From Pleomorphomonas diazotrophica (GTDB lineage: Bacteria; Pseudomonadota; Alphaproteobacteria; Rhizobiales; Pleomorphomonadaceae): DNA of 64,000 nt. The position numbers were made by a program, and so were the translations under genes. Location: contig NZ_PJNW01000014.1 of NCBI RefSeq assembly GCF_002844595.1, forward strand, positions 124,001 through 188,000. Direction: 5' to 3'. Below, in pieces: positions 61,347 through 64,000 of the stretch (the first letter of the stretch is position 1; each line of letters begins with the position of its first letter). The notes beneath the pieces are model-generated. The model did no database searches. It saw only the letters and a list, made by a program, of their open reading frames with translations, and had not been told where the DNA came from.

Positions 61347-61919
61347 TTGCGCCCGATCTGGTCTTTCCGCCGTTCCAGCCAGGCCGTGGTGGCCGGCGAC
61401 GAAGCGCAGCCGCGCGCGCGGCTCCTTGCCGACCGCCGTGGCGCGGTGGCCATGGAATTTGCCATCGTCTCGATTCCATTCTTCCTGCTGCTCTTCGCCA
61501 TTCTCGAAATGGCTCTGATGTTTTTCGTCGGCCAGGTGCTCGACACAGCCACCGTCTCTGCGTCTCGACTGATCCGAACGGGCGAGGCCAAGGCCCAGTC
61601 GCTCAGCCAGGATCAGTTCAAGACCAAGATCTGCGAGGGCATGGTCAATCTCGTCGATTGCGGGACGAGGCTTTATGTCGACGTGCAGTCTTACTCGAGT
61701 TTTACCGCCTACGCGCCGACGAGCCCGCTCGACAAGGACGGCAAGATCTCCTCAACGAGATATACAAACGGCAACAAGAGCGAGATCATTGTCGTTCGCG
61801 CCTTTTACGCTTGGCCGATCCTGTTCGATTTTCTCGCCCGCAGCACGACGAGGTTGGCGAGCGGTGATCAGTTGCTGGGCGCTGTCGTCGCTTTTCAGAC
61901 GGAGCCCTTCCCATGGTAG
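61347..61919 (+). CDS. tadE: TadE-like pseudopilin
   Basis: Protein of 190 residues with a prepilin-type segment RRGAVAMEFAIVSIPFFLLLF: cleavage after Gly and Glu at +5, then the single hydrophobic helix. Periplasmic part of about 120 residues has two cysteines (KICEGMVNLVDCG). Start chosen as TTG 61347 since GGGAG stands six bases ahead; longer forms start at TTG 61287. It ends 7 bp inside the next gene, so the two are coupled. Confidence 0.85.
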   Translation: MRPIWSFRRSSQAVVAGDEAQPRARLLADRRGAVAMEFAIVSIPFFLLLFAILEMALMFFVGQVLDTATVSASRLIRTGEAKAQSLSQDQFKTKICEGMVNLVDCGTRLYVDVQSYSSFTAYAPTSPLDKDGKISSTRYTNGNKSEIIVVRAFYAWPILFDFLARSTTRLASGDQLLGAVVAFQTEPFPW

Positions 61920-62500
61920 TGCGGTTCCGGTCGTTGGCGGCCCGTTTCAGCCGGCTTGCGCGCCGTTTCGCGGTGGAGCGCCGCGGCGTGTCGGCGGTGG
62001 AGTTCGCCCTGATCCTGCCGCTGATGCTGGTGATCTATGCCGGGTGTGGCGAGGTGACCACGGCGCTCATTGTCGACCGCAAGGTGAGCCGTGCCGCCAG
62101 CACCATTTCCGATCTCGTGGCTCAGCAGACCTCCGTCAGCGCGGCGACCATGACCAACATATTCGACGCGACGGCGGCCATTCTCGAACCCTATGACGTC
62201 GCGGCAGTGAAGGTGGTGCTGGTCGTCGTCGATGTCACCTCTTCAGGACAGAAGGTCGCATGGTCCAAGGCGCGCAACGACACGGCTGCGACGCCCAATG
62301 TCGCCCCGCCGACCGGACTTGCGGTGCCGACTACCATAGCCTCGGTTGGCGACGAGATCGTGGTCGGCCGGGTGACCTATGCCTATACGTCGCCCTTCGC
62401 CAATGTCATGAAGAGCATTACCGGCGGTACGGTCTACAACCTCAAGCACGTGTTCTATCTGAAGCCCCGCCAGGGAACGACCATTGCCTTCACAGGCTAA
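61913..62500 (+). CDS. TadE/TadG-like pilus assembly protein
   Basis: Second pseudopilin-like protein, 195 residues: basic leader, RRGVSAVEFALILPLML with Gly cleavage site and Glu at +5, one hydrophobic helix (about 26-48), and a soluble domain without cysteines apart from the one in YAGCGEV. It overlaps the preceding tadE by 7 bp. Too short for a von Willebrand-containing TadG; TadF is a possible name. Confidence 0.82.
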   Translation: MVVRFRSLAARFSRLARRFAVERRGVSAVEFALILPLMLVIYAGCGEVTTALIVDRKVSRAASTISDLVAQQTSVSAATMTNIFDATAAILEPYDVAAVKVVLVVVDVTSSGQKVAWSKARNDTAATPNVAPPTGLAVPTTIASVGDEIVVGRVTYAYTSPFANVMKSITGGTVYNLKHVFYLKPRQGTTIAFTG

Positions 62501-62623
62501 CCGCCGTTGCGGGCACCAAAAGGCGAATGAGCGAGACGCGGCGGTTAACGAGCCGGCAAGACGGAGCTGATAGAATCGGCAAGAAAGTGCGGTCTGACGC
62601 CCTTCTCCGAGAGAGCATGCTCC

Positions 62624-64000
62624 GTGGCATCTGCGGCCTTCCACATTTCCACGATCCTGAGGCCGTCGGTACTGGCGTTCGGTGCCGTGCTCGCCGCCCT
62701 TCTGACGATCACCAGTCTTGTTCGCGATCGCGATGACCAGCATTACCTGGAGCGGCGATACGCGGACGTCGGCAAGATCCTGTCGGCGGCAATCGATCCC
62801 CGCTTCCAAAACAAGGCCGACGAGATCACCCGCGTTGCCGAGCGCCTGGTGGTGATCGGCGCCATTCGCGGCGGAGGCCTCTACGATGGCTCCGGGCATG
62901 AACAGCAGGTGTTCGGAGAGCGCATCGAGACAAGCTTCAATGCGGTGATGCGAACCGGGCGCACGGTGTTCCGGCCTGCAGGCAGCAGCAAGGCCGACTT
63001 CTATTATCCGCCGGAGGCGTCGCTGACGCCATTCCACATCTTTTTGCGGGTGGACGTTGGAGAGATCACCAGCCTGGAGACGGTTCGCGACGAACGGGCG
63101 GTTGCCATCGCGTTTGGAGGCGGGGCCGCGGCAGCGGTGATCACCGAGTTCGTCATGATGATGATGGTATGGTGGCCATTGCGCCGGGTGCGGGCGGGTG
63201 TGGAGGCCATGCTGCACGATCCCGCCTCGGCCGATCGCGGCCAACCGCTCAAGGCGTGGGGTGGCGAGGTCGGCAAACTGACCTTTGCCTTTGAATGCCT
63301 GCGCTCGATGCTGGCCGACGTCTGGCGGACGCGTGTCATGGTGGCAGACACCATCATCGAGTCCTCGCCTTTCGCGGTTCTGCAGATCAACACCGACGGC
63401 CATCCCTTCTTTGCCAACCCGTCCTGCGCCCGTCTGTTCGGCCGCGACATTCTCAGAACCAATGAAGTGTCGCCGCTGATGTTCCGGGACGTGACGAGCG
63501 GCGCGCGCCTCGGCCTGAAGGCCTATGTGGAAACCAACAAGAGCGGCATTCGCCCCGTGGAGTTTCCGACGCCGAACGGTCCGAAGCAGGCCTTGATGGC
63601 TTCGCTGGTGCTCGGCTCGGAAACGCGAGCGCCCGTCAATGTTCTGGTCGGCGTCGACATCAGCGCGATCTACGGGGCGCGCATCGCGGCCGAAGCGGCG
63701 CTCAAGTCCGGCATGGACGAGGTGGCTCGATCTACCACGCGGACCTTTGAGTACAAGCAGATGCTGGAGGCCTGCCTCGCATTGATGGGCGGCGGCAAGA
63801 AAGGCCACGAGCACGTGCAGGTCGCCGCCTTCGCGCGTGAATGGATCGACACCGCCGTCGAAGCCGGCGCCGTGCAGCTCTCGGAAGTGGGGGGCGAGGA
63901 TCCGGAAGTGTCCGGCGGCACGGACAATCTGCGCGCCGTGGTGCGGTTTGCCGCCTTCGCCGCCTATACTCAGCTGGGCACCTTGCCGATCGACATGAAG
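62624..64000 (+). CDS. Membrane PAS-domain sensor protein, 3' end outside window
   Basis: At least 459 residues, cut by the window end. GTG start at 62624 after GAGAGAGC. First span about 12-31, a periplasmic domain of about 125 residues (RRYADVGKILSAAIDPRFQN...), second span about 158-185 containing FVMMMMVWWPL, a HAMP-like linker, and a PAS domain about 245-330 (DTIIESSPFAVLQINTDG and CARLFGRD). What follows is helical without recognised output domain up to the edge; a histidine kinase or GGDEF/EAL output is likely beyond. It follows the pilus genes by 123 bp and may sense surface contact (speculation). Confidence 0.75.
   Translation, partial: MASAAFHISTILRPSVLAFGAVLAALLTITSLVRDRDDQHYLERRYADVGKILSAAIDPRFQNKADEITRVAERLVVIGAIRGGGLYDGSGHEQQVFGERIETSFNAVMRTGRTVFRPAGSSKADFYYPPEASLTPFHIFLRVDVGEITSLETVRDERAVAIAFGGGAAAAVITEFVMMMMVWWPLRRVRAGVEAMLHDPASADRGQPLKAWGGEVGKLTFAFECLRSMLADVWRTRVMVADTIIESSPFAVLQINTDGHPFFANPSCARLFGRDILRTNEVSPLMFRDVTSGARLGLKAYVETNKSGIRPVEFPTPNGPKQALMASLVLGSETRAPVNVLVGVDISAIYGARIAAEAALKSGMDEVARSTTRTFEYKQMLEACLALMGGGKKGHEHVQVAAFAREWIDTAVEAGAVQLSEVGGEDPEVSGGTDNLRAVVRFAAFAAYTQLGTLPIDMK

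Noticed and set aside
62243-63814. 523-codon minus-strand open frame opposite the pseudopilin and PAS sensor
   Set aside because: The plus strand shows membrane spans, a PAS domain and ribosome binding site; the minus frame has no recognisable features.
1-64000. CRISPR arrays, insertion sequences, tRNA or rRNA genes
   Set aside because: No regularly spaced repeats, transposase motifs, terminal inverted repeats with duplications, or cloverleaf sequences were seen in the gaps.

Overview
This is a GC-rich chromosomal stretch from an alphaproteobacterium, almost certainly of the order Hyphomicrobiales (Rhizobiales). The order hisC-tyrC-DUF2125-ChaC-PlsC-YdcF-FtsX/FtsE-zinc ribbon-hpt-cpdR, the metX-metW pair, the zur-ispG pair, mgsA-glk and a cpa/ctp-type Tad pilus locus are all familiar from that order. 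No insertion sequence, phage, tRNA, rRNA or CRISPR array was seen. Coding density is high and most genes are core metabolism or cell biology.

Layout. 1-8.1 kb: a transporter, histidine/aromatic amino-acid genes, lipid and envelope genes, and ftsEX of the divisome. 8.4-18.6 kb: a zinc-ribbon membrane protein, hpt, the response regulator cpdR, a cobalamin adenosyltransferase, a carboxylesterase, a DNA glycosylase, gluQ, a secreted six-cysteine protein, metXW, a methyltransferase, gloB and a DMT exporter. 18.7-30.8 kb: a GGDEF-EAL protein, an HNH nuclease, an SDR, zur, ispG, ispA, divergent putR/putA, a candidate minus-strand small RNA, mtgA and rpmF. 30.8-40.8 kb: a small unknown protein, an EAL protein with a dead GGDEF domain, phaR, an AsmA-like protein, copA, glk and mgsA. 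40.8-51.5 kb: one long nucleoside operon, with a BMP-type ABC importer followed by cdd, purine nucleoside phosphorylase, deoA, deoB, add and upp. These genes together import nucleosides and break them down or salvage them. 51.5-64 kb: a Tad/Flp pilus locus in two opposed halves (cpaA-cpaBCDEF-tadBC and flp on the minus strand; a secretin-N-domain protein and two TadE-like pseudopilins on the plus strand), then a membrane PAS sensor cut by the window end.

Regulation is the most interesting layer. CtrA-like boxes (TTAA-N7-TTAA or the TTAACCAT half-site) lie in the intergenic regions of ftsEX, of the small unknown protein at 30.8 kb, of cpaB and of flp, and cpdR, a known controller of CtrA turnover, is in the same window. 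A compact minus-strand transcript candidate between putA and mtgA has a hairpin whose loop is an anti-Shine-Dalgarno sequence and ends in a strong intrinsic terminator; it looks like a rhizobial anti-SD small RNA. An 11-bp perfect hairpin with a T-run sits between the nucleoside-binding protein and the rest of its operon and probably tapers expression. Starts were moved from the longest reading frame wherever a ribosome binding site or family length argued for it. Function calls rest on sequence motifs read by eye and on gene context; no database search was possible.
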